A stretch of DNA of 64,000 nucleotides, taken from the NCBI GenBank assembly GCA_949358305.1, contig OX442314.1, positions 62,815,369 through 62,879,368 of the forward strand. The letters are read 5' to 3'. The stretch comes from Strigamia acuminata (lineage: Eukaryota > Arthropoda > Chilopoda > Geophilomorpha > Linotaeniidae). The position numbers were made by a program, and so were the translations under genes. Shown here piece after piece: positions 32,341-42,401 of the stretch (the stretch's first letter is position 1; the number at the start of each line of letters is the position of its first letter). A model generated the notes under the pieces. The model was not told the DNA's origin and made no database searches. It saw nothing but the letters and a program-made list of their open reading frames with translations.

Positions 32341-33402
32341 ATGGCGTCAACAAGCGGAGCTGGGACAGCCTATGTGGCGCACGTGCCCCCATTTCAAGGC
32401 AAAACCGAGATGGATTGGAGTTTGTGGGTTGAACGGTTCGAGTTCATGGCGAAGCTACACAAATTCTATTCGGATAAAGATAATCTGAAGATGTTCTTGG
32501 TGGCCTCGATGGGCGCAGATACCCATGCCCTGCTACACAAGTTGACTGCCCCGACAACGATTTCGGATTTGACTTATGAGGATATAGTCGGAAAGATAAA
32601 AGCATATTTCAGTCCGGCGGTGCCTCCAATTATTATCCGGAACCGGTTGCGCAAGCGAGTACGCCAGCCAAAGGAGTCGGTGGCATCGTATGTTGCTGTT
32701 CTCCGCGGTCTTGCAGAGAAGGGAGAATACGGAGACTCTAAGCAGGTGGACTTTGCGGTCATGGACCAGTTGATCGAGGGACTGGGGAATGCCACGGCAA
32801 CTCAGTACATTCTCCTGCAAAAGCCTAACACTTTAAAAGAAGCAATGGAGATGGCCATGGCATTCGAAGGCGCCGCAGCTGGTGTGGCGGACATGCAAGC
32901 CACTACATGTTTTGAGCCAGATAGCGGAAGGGATATGGTTTTACCCATGGTTCCCGCTAGCATGGTGGCTTACAGCTCTCAGCCCCCTATGGCCCATGTT
33001 TATACCAAGGGTGTGGTGTTGCCACAAAGGCCTTTTGTGAGCACTGGTCAGTCCACTCCTGTGCGCCCGCGAGGTGGTTTACTTTACGGTGCCTGTTGTT
33101 ATTGCGGTGAAGTGGGACACCTGAAAAGAGATTGTCCCATGAGGCAACAGGTGCAACGGACAGGTCATGGTCAACCGATGCAGATGCGGGATGCAAATGC
33201 AGGATCATCTGGGACCCAACAGCGTGGTCAAGGAGGGCGTACCGGACGCGCACGCGCACGCGGTGGTGGTCAAAGGCCTGCGTACCAGCCCTTTCAGCAG
33301 AGTTGCACCCCAATGAATTATGTTCTCTCGGTCACTCAACCGGGATGCCAAATTCGGAATCCCGATTATGACCAGGATGACCCCTTCCGCATGTCAATGT
33401 GA
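32341..33402 (+). CDS. gag: Gag of element A
   Basis: The frame is open from at least 32272, but the first ATG is 32341, giving 353 aa. The first half is a helical retrotransposon Gag/capsid-type region ('WSLWVERFEFMAKL', 'YFSPAVPPIIIRNRLRKR'). A CCHC zinc knuckle CYCGEVGHLKRDC (about 33093-33131) for RNA binding is followed by an Arg/Gly-rich basic stretch. The frame ends in a single TGA (33400-33402), and the pol frame continues in phase after it. Structural particle protein of the retrotransposon. Confidence 0.85.
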   Translation: MASTSGAGTAYVAHVPPFQGKTEMDWSLWVERFEFMAKLHKFYSDKDNLKMFLVASMGADTHALLHKLTAPTTISDLTYEDIVGKIKAYFSPAVPPIIIRNRLRKRVRQPKESVASYVAVLRGLAEKGEYGDSKQVDFAVMDQLIEGLGNATATQYILLQKPNTLKEAMEMAMAFEGAAAGVADMQATTCFEPDSGRDMVLPMVPASMVAYSSQPPMAHVYTKGVVLPQRPFVSTGQSTPVRPRGGLLYGACCYCGEVGHLKRDCPMRQQVQRTGHGQPMQMRDANAGSSGTQQRGQGGRTGRARARGGGQRPAYQPFQQSCTPMNYVLSVTQPGCQIRNPDYDQDDPFRMSM

Positions 33403-36400
33403 CTTGGCAAGATCCCCGTGGTAGCAACAGTAGATACTGGCTCAAGATACTCGTTGATCTCCAGAGATACTTTAATGAAGTGGATGACCTTAAGCAACGT
33501 GACATGGCCTGTACAACCGACCAACATTACGTTGATCGGTTATTTTGGCGAAAGGAGACCCGCACTTGGGGAGATCTACCTACCGGTTAGGGTAGGAGAT
33601 GAAGAAGTGAAGTTGCGGTTCTTGGTCACTGCTGGTCAGGCCACAATACTGCTGGGCAGGGAAGCCACGAGGCAATCTCGTTCTGTGAAAACTTTCCTGG
33701 TCAACAGGCTGGAGAGACAACAAGGGATGCACCACGGGATCAATGGGTCAATGACCCCACAAGACTTAATTGCGGAGTTGGAAGAGGAGGACACTGTATT
33801 GAGACTGTTACTTCAGGAGTACAAGGATGTTTTTGAGGCCTCTTTGGGTTTATATACAGGTCCGCCTGTACAACTTTACCTGAAAGAAGGTGTAAAGCCG
33901 CGCTTCTTTCGTGCGAGGCCTGTACCTGTAGCCTTGCGTACAGCAGTGGAAAAGGAACTGGAAAAGGGAGTTGCGGATGGGATTTACCAACCAATCGCAT
34001 TTTCGGATTGGGCAACCCCGCTGGTCATAGTTGACAAGAAGGACGGTACAGTGCGGTTATGCGGAGACTACCGGTCAACTGTGAACCCAGCTATCTTACC
34101 GGATCCATACCCACTGCCTAGAGTTTCTGATATTATGGCTAAGCTTGGAGGAAAGAAGTATTTTACCAAGCTTGACATCAGACAGGCGTACCAACAGGTA
34201 TTGCTCACTCGGGCGAGTTCATTTATAGCTGCAATCAACACTCATAAAGGACTCTATGCAGTTAACAGATTACCTTTTGGTACCATATCAAGCAGCGGAG
34301 TATTCCAAAGGATTATGGATACAATGTTTGCTGACCTGGATGATGTCTCACCATATCAGGATGATATTTTGATTGCGACGGACACATACGAAGAACATGT
34401 GAAGGTGGTCAGAGAAGTCCTGAGAAGACTCAGAAGAGCGAATCTGCGACTTGTAAGACGGAAATGCGAGTTTTTCAGGACGCAGGTCGCATATCTGGGA
34501 TTTCAAGTGGACAGTAGAGGAATTCGACCATCTGGAGACAACGTCGCGGCGATTAAGAAGATGCCAGCACCCAACAACTTGCAAGAACTGCGCTCATTTC
34601 TGGGGATGGTCCAATTCTATCTGCAATTTCTACCGCATTTTGCGGAGGTCGCAGAGCCACTGCGAGAGTTATTGCAGGGGAACGCATCCTGGGAGTGGAC
34701 GCAAAGAAGAGCCACCGCTTTTAATACCATTAAAGAGATGATTACTAGTGAGAGCCTCCTAGTGCACTACTCACTCCATCATCCACTGGTCTTGGTTGTC
34801 GACGCCAGCCCAGTGGGAGTGGGGGCAGTGTTAAACCACGTGTTAGACAACGGGGAGGAGCGGCCAGTCTTGTATGCGTCCAAGTCACTCTCGCCAACTC
34901 AGAGACGCTACAGCCAGACTGACCGAGAGGCATTGGCAATCATCTATGCGGTGCAGAAGTTTCACCAGTTCTTATGTGGGAGAAAGTTCAGGATTGTAAC
35001 TGACCACAAGCCATTGCTCGGAATATTCGGAGTGACCAATCCTACCCCGAATATCATTAGCCCTAGGATGCTAAGGTGGACAATTATCTTGGCAGGCTAC
35101 AACTACTCAATAGAGCACAGACCAGGTCTGGACATTCCAGTGGCTGATGCGTTGAGTAGATTGCCACTGCCAGCCACCAAGATCACGGAGCAATGGGAAC
35201 AAGAACTGGAGGAAGAGCAGCATGTGCGCTTCTTAGTCGAAGACTCGATAATTACTCGTGAGCAATTGGAAATGGCCACATTACTGGATGATGACCTGCA
35301 TCACGTAATACAATACGTGAGGAATGGATGGCCGGATAAGGTCAAGGCATCATTACAGCCATTTAAGTCGCGCAAGACAGAATTGTCAGTCCATCATGAC
35401 ATATTGCTATGGGGACATAGGGTGATAATACCACCTAGTCTGCGCAAGAAGGCCATGGATTTGCTTCACGAAGGTCATCATGGGATAGTCATGATGAAGA
35501 ACAAGGCGGCAGCAACAATATGGTGGCCGGGGATAACAATGGCGATTGAACAATACGTGGCACAATGTGTTGTGTGTCAACAACACCAGCATGCACCGCC
35601 ACGTGACAATCCCATTAGTTGGCCAAGACCTGCTAGACCTTGGAGCAGGATCCATATTGATTTTGCCGGACCGGTCAAGGGCAAGATGTTCCTCATCTTA
35701 GTGGACTCTTTGACCGGATGGATGCACGTAGACTTGGTACCAAGCACGTCATCGGCAGCTGCAATTGCTGTGATTAAAAGGAAGTGCGCAGATTTTGGTC
35801 TGCCTGACACAATTGTTTCAGACAATGCCACAACCTTCACCAGCGAGGAATTTAAGGGATTTATCCGGCGAAACGGTTTACTACACCTGTTCTCACCTGC
35901 ATTCCATCCACAGTCCAATGGACGAGCGGAGAGAGCGGTACAGACCTTTAAAGGGAAACTGGTCAAGATGGGAATGGTCAATATCCAGGAGCAATTGGAT
36001 AAGTTCCTATTTTACCAGCACAGTACACCGGGAGCGGATGGAAAATCCCCAGCTATGCTGATGTTGCAAGGGCATTTTAAGACCCATCTGGACACACTGA
36101 AACCAACTGTGGGAGCGGCTCAAGAGGACCGGCGGCCACCTAAGAGGGTATTAGCCCCGGGACAGGAAGTGTGGGCTCGTTCATACAGGAAGGGAGACGC
36201 GACATGGATTCCGGCTATAGTGAAGACTAGGAAGGGGGATGTCGTGTATGAGACCCAGCGTATGGACACCCAAGAGGTTAACGACCGCCACATTAATCAG
36301 TTGAGACCGCGGCATCCACAGGCTGGGGAGCAGGTGATTGCACCCAGAGAAATCCAAGACACGATCGTACCTAATGTACCGTGGAATCCGATGCCTGAAG

Positions 36401-36951
36401 AACCCAGGCCAAGGAAGTTGGGAAGGCAGCACACAGTGATCGTGACGAGGACGGTACCAGTTCCTGTTATGGAACCAGTCCCCGTTGCGGGACCGGCAAA
36501 CACAGATGCAAATGTGGTTTTGCCAGAAGTGCAGCCGACCCCAGGTCCAAGCGACTTGGCAAGGACCGAAGTGCAGAAGACCCCTCGGGTGGCCCCAAGG
36601 ACAATGCGGGACAGGACTGCACCGGTCCGAAGGATGCTTGCGCCGCCCCCATTCGATGTGACACCACGCACGAGGGCTCAGTTTGACTTGTTCCATCAAA
36701 GGAGATTGCAACAAGCAGCCAATGGAGTCACTGCCCCTCCAGCGGTGCAACCGACAGATGAACAGACGCAACCTGACATAAGATCCACCGATTCGGAGGA
36801 AGAGTATGATGACGCGGAAGAGGAAATTCAGGATCCGAAAGACCCGGATTACCAACCATCGCGTCGGAGTTTAGACTATATAGATAGAAACCTTGGGAAT
36901 CGGGCGGATGACATAGTGTTGCGTTTGCATTCGGCTGGAGGACCGCGCTAG
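33403..36951 (+). CDS. pol: Pol of element A (protease, RT, RNase H, integrase)
   Basis: It is in frame with gag after one UGA and has no obvious own ATG near the start, so expression as a Gag-Pol readthrough product is likely. Numbering is from 33418. Protease DTGS is at residues 6-9. RT has YQDD at 313-316 instead of the commoner YLDD. RNase H starts around Asp462. The integrase has an HHCC finger ('HEGHHG'...'CVVCQQH') and the D,D35E triad Asp748, Asp802, Glu838. The C-terminal ~250 residues are Pro/Arg/acidic-rich without a clear chromodomain. All catalytic residues I can check are present. Roughly 1180 aa. Confidence 0.9.
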   Translation, partial: LGKIPVVATVDTGSRYSLISRDTLMKWMTLSNVTWPVQPTNITLIGYFGERRPALGEIYLPVRVGDEEVKLRFLVTAGQATILLGREATRQSRSVKTFLVNRLERQQGMHHGINGSMTPQDLIAELEEEDTVLRLLLQEYKDVFEASLGLYTGPPVQLYLKEGVKPRFFRARPVPVALRTAVEKELEKGVADGIYQPIAFSDWATPLVIVDKKDGTVRLCGDYRSTVNPAILPDPYPLPRVSDIMAKLGGKKYFTKLDIRQAYQQVLLTRASSFIAAINTHKGLYAVNRLPFGTISSSGVFQRIMDTMFADLDDVSPYQDDILIATDTYEEHVKVVREVLRRLRRANLRLVRRKCEFFRTQVAYLGFQVDSRGIRPSGDNVAAIKKMPAPNNLQELRSFLGMVQFYLQFLPHFAEVAEPLRELLQGNASWEWTQRRATAFNTIKEMITSESLLVHYSLHHPLVLVVDASPVGVGAVLNHVLDNGEERPVLYASKSLSPTQRRYSQTDREALAIIYAVQKFHQFLCGRKFRIVTDHKPLLGIFGVTNPTPNIISPRMLRWTIILAGYNYSIEHRPGLDIPVADALSRLPLPATKITEQWEQELEEEQHVRFLVEDSIITREQLEMATLLDDDLHHVIQYVRNGWPDKVKASLQPFKSRKTELSVHHDILLWGHRVIIPPSLRKKAMDLLHEGHHGIVMMKNKAAATIWWPGITMAIEQYVAQCVVCQQHQHAPPRDNPISWPRPARPWSRIHIDFAGPVKGKMFLILVDSLTGWMHVDLVPSTSSAAAIAVIKRKCADFGLPDTIVSDNATTFTSEEFKGFIRRNGLLHLFSPAFHPQSNGRAERAVQTFKGKLVKMGMVNIQEQLDKFLFYQHSTPGADGKSPAMLMLQGHFKTHLDTLKPTVGAAQEDRRPPKRVLAPGQEVWARSYRKGDATWIPAIVKTRKGDVVYETQRMDTQEVNDRHINQLRPRHPQAGEQVIAPREIQDTIVPNVPWNPMPEEPRPRKLGRQHTVIVTRTVPVPVMEPVPVAGPANTDANVVLPEVQPTPGPSDLARTEVQKTPRVAPRTMRDRTAPVRRMLAPPPFDVTPRTRAQFDLFHQRRLQQAANGVTAPPAVQPTDEQTQPDIRSTDSEEEYDDAEEEIQDPKDPDYQPSRRSLDYIDRNLGNRADDIVLRLHSAGGPR

Positions 36952-36959
36952 CAAGTCAA

Positions 36960-37063
36960 GCCCAAGTCGTTTAAGCTTAAGTCGTTTAAGTGTTAAGCTT
37001 AAGTCGTTTAAGTGTTAAGCTTAAGTCGTTTAAGTGTTAAGCTTAAGTCGTTTAAGTTTTAAG
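36960..37063 (+). repeat. 22-bp tandem repeats downstream of pol
   Basis: About 4.5 copies of 'aagtcgtttaagtgttaag' plus 'ctt' between the pol stop and the polypurine tract of element A. Confidence 0.8.
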
Positions 37064-37201
37064 TTTCTTTCGGATTTCAAAATCGCGAGTTAATGTATAT
37101 CAGCAATTTCGATGTAGACCAGACCTAACTAGGGGTTTTTGTAGCTGAAAGCTGCACGTGCTAATTTTGAAAGAATGTGCGATCTCTCTCGGTCTGGATC
37201 A

Positions 37202-37285
37202 AGAGAGAGGGGGAGTTTTGGATGAAGTTTTGGCCCAACTGGTCTCCTGTGTTTTATTTCCCATCTCCAGGGCAAAGATGGTAAA
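37202..37285 (+). repeat. polypurine tract and truncated 3' LTR of element A
   Basis: AGAGAGAGGGGGAG (37202-37215) is the plus-strand primer tract. Only 66 bp of LTR follow (37220-37285), equal to the last 66 bp of the 5' LTR, with one mismatch seen. The first 171 bp of LTR, including the TG end, are missing, although the AATAT target duplication is present right after. Confidence 0.7.
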
Positions 37286-37299
37286 AATATTAATTTAAA

Positions 37300-38517
37300 T
37301 AAATAAATAAAAAGAATACACCCATTAAACACAGTTAATCTATCACTACACATAATAATTATACAAGTCTTGTTTTAATTCCCGTCCCAGCAAAACAAAA
37401 ACATCAAAACCCCGATAGACAGAACTCACCCTCACTGGGGCAAAAGTATTCTGCAAACGTGTAATGTAACCTGGCACGTAGAACCTTAATTGCTCTAACA
37501 GCCCAGGGGAACACGCCTGCCCCCTAATCAAGGCCGCAACAAATAAAACATCTCGAATAATAAACAGTGAATTAATGGTTGGAATTTTCAAAATTTTCAA
37601 AATATTCTCATAATTGAAAACAAAAGAACTAAAAAAAACGACGATGGATCAAGTGCGTAAAACGCCGCTGCACACCCTCCAACCGTGCAAGCAAATAATT
37701 AGAACACCCAACCCAAACACAGGATGCGAAAACCAAGCGGGAACGTATCATGGACAGATACAGCAAACGCAAAGGACCAAATGTATTAAAATCTCCGACC
37801 AACCTTGAAATAATACCCAAAATACGATTACAACTCGAAACCAACTTTGTTACATGCGAAGTAAACAGCAACGAAGAGTCAAACACTACTCCCAGATCAC
37901 GCTGGGTCATAGATCTAGACAAGATAGAGCCAAACAGACTGTACGGAAACAAAATGCGATTCCGCCGACGAGTAAACGACACGACCACAGACTTTGATGC
38001 ATTAATCTTCATGCAATTGGCCTTCGCCCAATGCTCAACACGAATTAGAACACGTTGAAGGGCCTCACAATTGCCAAGTACCCCAACAGAACCCCCAATC
38101 TTGGTGTCGTCAGCGAAAAAAAGATCGGAAAAACCCAGACAACAAATCAGACAAATCATTAATATATATCTTAAACAATATCGGCCCCAGTATCGAGCCC
38201 TGCCGAACACCGGCATCGAAAAGGTTGAAAGGAGAACCGAGGGTACCGTTGCAGCGGACCCGACCAGAACGCCCACCGAGAAAAGACGTAAACCAATAAA
38301 CAAATCGGTCACTCAGTCCATAAAAGGCCAACTTTCTAAGCAGAATTTTATGATCTACCAGGTCAAACGCCTTAGCGAAGTCTAAATATATCATATCAAA
38401 TTGCCCACGGGAGAGAAACACCGGAGCAATAGAAGTTAATGCCGTCATCAAATTCAACTCCACCGACAAACCCCTAGTAAACCCAAACTGATAGACGTCT
38501 TTTGAAGAATATTTCAT
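37300..38517 (-). pseudogene. 5'-truncated LINE with reverse transcriptase remnant
   Basis: Minus strand. The frame 38517-38110 encodes RT segments 'QFGFTRGLSVELNL', 'DFAKAFDLVDH' and 'GVRQGSILGPILF'. A one-base frameshift near 38130 moves the frame to 38312-37629 with the catalytic FADDTKI and the downstream 'NASKSVVVSFTRRR' and 'QRDLGVVFDSSLLF' segments. A further shift near 37610 leads to the C-terminal tail (37600-37346). The 3' end is a (TTTA)n-type tail at about 37294-37311. The FADDTKI core and layout fit jockey/CR1-type LINEs. The endonuclease is absent because of 5' truncation. Not functional. Confidence 0.85.
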
Positions 38518-38690
38518 TGTTTAGACATCTAAAACAATTAAAAATCCATCAATAAAACGTATAGAACGACTAAATATCCATCAAAGGATGTCTAAAATGA
38601 AGAAAAATCGATAAAAACGTGTCTGAAATGATGAAAAATAGTTAAAAATATGTTTGAAATGATGAAATGATGAAATCCTGTTTTTACTGG
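38518..38690. repeat. fragment of the fold-back MITE (as 20028-20210)
   Basis: It shares 'tccatcaaaggatgtctaaa' and 'gaaatgatgaaaaatagtt' with the hAT-like MITE at 19726-20398. It begins exactly at the LINE 5' junction. Confidence 0.6.
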
Positions 38691-38878
38691 CATGTTGTTT
38701 TGAGTTTTGGTTTTATTAAACCAGAGGTCGGAAAATTCCGAAACTATTGTTGGTATGCTGAGTTCATTGCAGTTTCCCATTTGGCTCTAGCTGCTTTTGT
38801 ATTGGCGGGATTGATGTGGACGGACAGACGGACAGAACCGTTTTATTAGATTTTCTAACTATAGAGTTTAGAAGTCTA

Positions 38879-39440
38879 AAAAAGAAACCAGCCTTTTCAC
38901 TTAAACAGGCATGTTTCAGTTTATACCGGCATGCCTGTATAAGCTTTGTATCTGAAATTTTCAAAAGTTGATAATTCCATGTGCAGCGGCATGCGGCTTA
39001 AACACTTCTTGTGTTTCTTTGACGCCGATTTTTCATTGATTTGAGTGACTTTTCACTCGTAATTCGTATTCGTATCGTTCTAACGACTTGGGAAGGTCGT
39101 TTTAAATTGAGCCTTCGACCACTAGCTTCGCGGCCCCTTCGTCACTGATTGATTGATTTGTCTTCTACGCAAAATTGGCGATTGTAGGCATCTCCTGTAT
39201 TGATCGTGTGTTGTCCACATGCATTTGAAATGAGTTCGGAGGTCAATGTCCTCATTCAGTACAGTCGAGCCTCGTTATAACGAATTGCAAGGAACTCGAG
39301 AATTCGGTTTGTTATAACAAAAGCCCTTATAAGCGAGCGGACTCTGCGGACTGCCATCAATTTTCGTAAGATCAAGCCTAGGTAACCACAGAACTGGACT
39401 GGCCCGGCGGGCTACCGGGAATTTCCCAGTGGCCCGTGGT
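38879..39440. repeat. third copy of upstream repeat block with truncated pogo-like MITE
   Basis: It matches 375-720 and continues into a pogo-like MITE starting at 39262 after TA, with 'CGAGCCTCGTTATAACG' at its end. The MITE is cut at about 39334. A 'gggaatttcccagtggcc' phrase follows, as in the other copies. Confidence 0.55.
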
Positions 39441-39552
39441 GAGCCCACCATGACCCGTCCCTGGCCTATCATAGCCCGTCCCTGTGGCCCAACCCATCCA
39501 GATTTCTCGGTACTAAATTTGTACTCAGTCCAGCCCTGGGTAACCATGCGTA

Positions 39553-40320
39553 CAGTAGCGGTCAAAAGTATGCATCCAAACGGTTTTTCTTGAATAACTT
39601 TGATTTGGATTTGCCAAACGGTTTGTAATTTTAACCACTTATTACCAGCACCAAATAGAATATTCGTACAAAAAATTAGATCAATCCATTAATAACTTTT
39701 TTTTTATTGCCAAAAATGTCCAAATGCTGTGATCAAAAGTAAGCATTCAGTGTAGTTAACTTCACTCAAATAATACATGTGTTTATTAGCAATCCTGTTG
39801 AAAACCCATCCCCTAGGCATTTTTTTTTTTTTGCAAATGGTAACATTTGTTTTTCAAGAATGTCCCTGTACATAATTTTGTCCATGATGCCATCAATACG
39901 GAAAAGTGGTCCCATCTTCTCACGACTGAAACAGCCCCAAACCATGATGCTGCCTCCACCATGCTTCACAGTCGGTTGCTGGTACCGTGGATGGAATTTC
40001 TGGCCAACAGGACAACGAAAATACTTTATTCCATCGGTCCAAAATAATAAGAACTTCGATTCATCACTCCACAGAACCTTGGCCCACTGTTTTGAGGTCC
40101 AATGTTTGTGCTCACGTGCAAACATCAGTCAGGCCTTCCTGTTTTTCTTTGAAATTAACGGTTTCTTAGCTGGTCTTCTACCATGGAGTCCAGCATCATT
40201 AAGTCTACGTTTTGTTGTAGAAACACTGACATTTATCTTGTAATCAGCCTTTATTTCAAGGTTTATGTCTGATGCATTTTTCGTGGGGTCAGCCATGGAC
40301 AGTCTTTTTTTTATTAAAAT
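39553..40320 (-). pseudogene. dead Tc1-like transposon
   Basis: The terminal sequence 'cagtagcggtcaaaagtatg' starts at 39553 after TA. A second, related 'gatcaaaagtaagcattca' lies about 170 bp inside, an IR/DR arrangement. The minus-strand transposase remnant reads 'KKPLISKKNRKA', then an in-frame stop (TGA, in the 'gcctgactg' context near 40130), then a 119-aa stretch with 'VLWSDESKF' and 'TVKHGGGSIMVWGCF'. It breaks near the second catalytic Asp region (about 39800). The N-terminal helix-turn-helix region and the opposite terminus are missing or unrecognisable. Tc1-family DDE transposase, inactive. Confidence 0.85.
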
Positions 40321-40929
40321 GAATTTTTTTAATTGACTGGATCACGACAGTTTCCTACTTGCGAGGAGTTCAGAGAGCTGAAGTGACCTCCGAACTAGCT
40401 CCCCCTTGAAGTGAGGTAGGTTTGGACACCTCCAACTGCCATCTCAACATCCGGTGTTGGTAGCCCTACCTGTACGCAACTGAAACTATAATATATGCCA
40501 AATTGTTCAATGAGACTCTTAAACTGCTTCTTTCGTTATGAAAAAGGTTTCAATAAATTCTGAAACTGGTTTGTTCGGGTGAGCTTAGCTTTACAATAAT
40601 CTGTATCTTTTTAACCATTGGTCTGATTTAGACGCAACACATTTCAAAACCTGCGTAATCAATGCCAGGGCACATGAGTAGCAAGTTGGATTGGCCGGTT
40701 CCGAGATACAGGCACGTTCACATCTTGGTCAATATAAGCTATCCAGTGTTGGAAATAAATGCATACGAAACAATCAGGAGACTTACAAATAACAAGTGTT
40801 TTATTCATTAGAAAACAAAGGGTTAAATACTACAAAAGATTATGTAAAAACACTGTGATTGGCTGCACATCGCTCGTTAATTTCCAACAAATTCCCCTCA
40901 CGGGCCGTCAATGCACACAATAAACATTC
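40321..40929. other. 3' UTR and flank of the zinc-finger gene
   Basis: Noncoding. On the minus strand AATAAA occurs at about 40800-40805, a plausible poly(A) signal about 125 bp after the stop codon of the gene ending at 40930. The rest shows nothing recognisable. Confidence 0.45.
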
Positions 40930-42401
40930 TCACTCTGACCTCGATTCTTCTCGATTTTTCCTTTTTCCTTTTTCATTCGAATTTTTTATCGTGTTCTCAC
41001 GTGGATCTCGAATATCTACAATATTTCCGCTCGGCGAAATGTTCCCCTTGTGGGTCGTATCGGGTATTCGTCGGTTACTGACGCTTCTCGTGGGTCGAAT
41101 CGTCCCTTTTTCTAATAAATTCGTCTGTTTCATCGCTCTTCTTCTATCTCTTTGTCGTTGTCGTCCGCCTCTTTTCTTCTTTTTACTGGAATTCACATTA
41201 GTTTCGTCCGATTTTGGATTGATTTCGTTTGAATAGTCTAAATTCGTATCCAATTTCATTTCCTTCACTGAAAATTTTTCGTTTTCAGCTTCTCCGCATG
41301 CCACAGGCTCGTTATCGTCGTCTGCAATAATTCCGTCTAATTTTTCGTCACCTTTAACTATTTTCTCGTTCAATTTAGTTCTTTTGGCTTTGATTTCGCT
41401 AATCTTGTCATCAAGCTTGGTTAGCTCCGCATTCAGTTCATCTAATTTCGCATCTAGTTCCCCTTGCTTCGCATCTAGTTCCACTTGCTTCGCATCAATG
41501 TTCGCTCGTTTTGCATCTAGTGTCGCTTGCGTCGCATTTAAACCCACTTCAGGTTGAAACTCGGGATCCTTCGAGCAACCTGGTTTGCTACCATCCGGTT
41601 CGTCCGCAGTTAACATTCGGTAGCGCTGCTTAAAAGCCAATACTGACGTTTTATAACTAGCCTGAATGTCTGCAACTGATTTGGAACGCGACATGTGTTT
41701 TTTGTTCTCTTTACTGATCGTTTTATGACAGAGCGTTAGGTGCGTGTTGAGTTGTTCGAATTCTTGATGCGAGTTGATCCATCCAGCATTATAATTACAA
41801 TTGAACGCCATCGATTGCGATACGAATAGTACAAATTTTTGGATCGTTTGAAAGTACGTAAGTTGTGTGGCCGGATCAAAATGATTTAAAAACTTCATAA
41901 ACAAACTCGTATGTTCACCAACGTCAAAAAATTGTTGCAAAAAGGACATACGAAACAGCCTATCCTTGCAAAACCAGTTAACGATTGCCAATATTCGTCG
42001 AAAATGTGCCGTGGCTGCTTGTTCCGCGTTCATTCCTCCAGCGAAACTGCCCAGCCAAGATCGAAAGTGATCGGCAATCTGATTAAACTCACCAACATCT
42101 AATTCCTCTTTATTTCGAACGTAATCGACAACGGGAACCGACCTCGCTACTGCCATCGCATCTCGGTGTGCCTGGCTGCCGGTAAGTAAGTTATGGCTTC
42201 GCTGCAAATGTTGGTCAGTTCTTATTCCGACTCGTGGACAATACGGACATTGATTACGCACGAGTTTACTACGGGGTTTCGTTGGTTTAGGTTTAGGTGG
42301 ACGATGCAAATTCTTAAATCTTTGTACAGTTGACATTTGAACAGACGGACTGATTTCGGGATGGCAGCGTTCGTAATGCCGTTTTAATTTAACCAAGCCT
42401 T
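40930..42401 (-). CDS. C2H2 zinc-finger/coiled-coil host gene, 3' part (interrupted)
   Basis: The main part of a host gene whose 5' end is at 55224-55007. The two parts join in frame when element B and one CCTT copy are removed (218+1472-4 = 1686 nt, 561 aa). Visible here are the second half of finger 1 (His pair 'HYERCH'), finger 2 'CPYCPRVGIRTDQHLQRSH' (C-x2-C-x9-H-x4-H), and a ~170-aa helical region ('TAHFRRILAIVNWF', 'FQTIQKFVLFV'). Then follow a coiled coil of heptads 'LDAKxxE' encoded by 21-nt repeats (about 41340-41540) and a Lys/Arg-rich tail. It is probably a nuclear, nucleic-acid-binding protein. The helical region could be the core-binding part of a tyrosine recombinase (Crypton-like), which is speculative. 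I do not recognise a named gene. Confidence 0.7.

Larger units (their letters stand above)
31435..37285 (+). mobile_element. Ty3/gypsy LTR retrotransposon (element A)
   Basis: 5.85 kb, flanked by a 5-bp duplication AATAT (31430-31434 and 37286-37290). The uninserted paralogous site is 'aatattaattt' near 19206. Order: 5' LTR, primer-binding site, gag, pol (protease, RT, RNase H, integrase), 22-bp tandem repeats, polypurine tract, truncated 3' LTR. The RT-RNaseH-integrase order and the D,D35E integrase place it in Ty3/gypsy. There is no env. Both long frames are open, so the insertion is fairly young. Confidence 0.9.

Noticed and set aside
36181-36855. 224-codon minus-strand frame
   Set aside because: Shadow of the plus-strand pol of element A.
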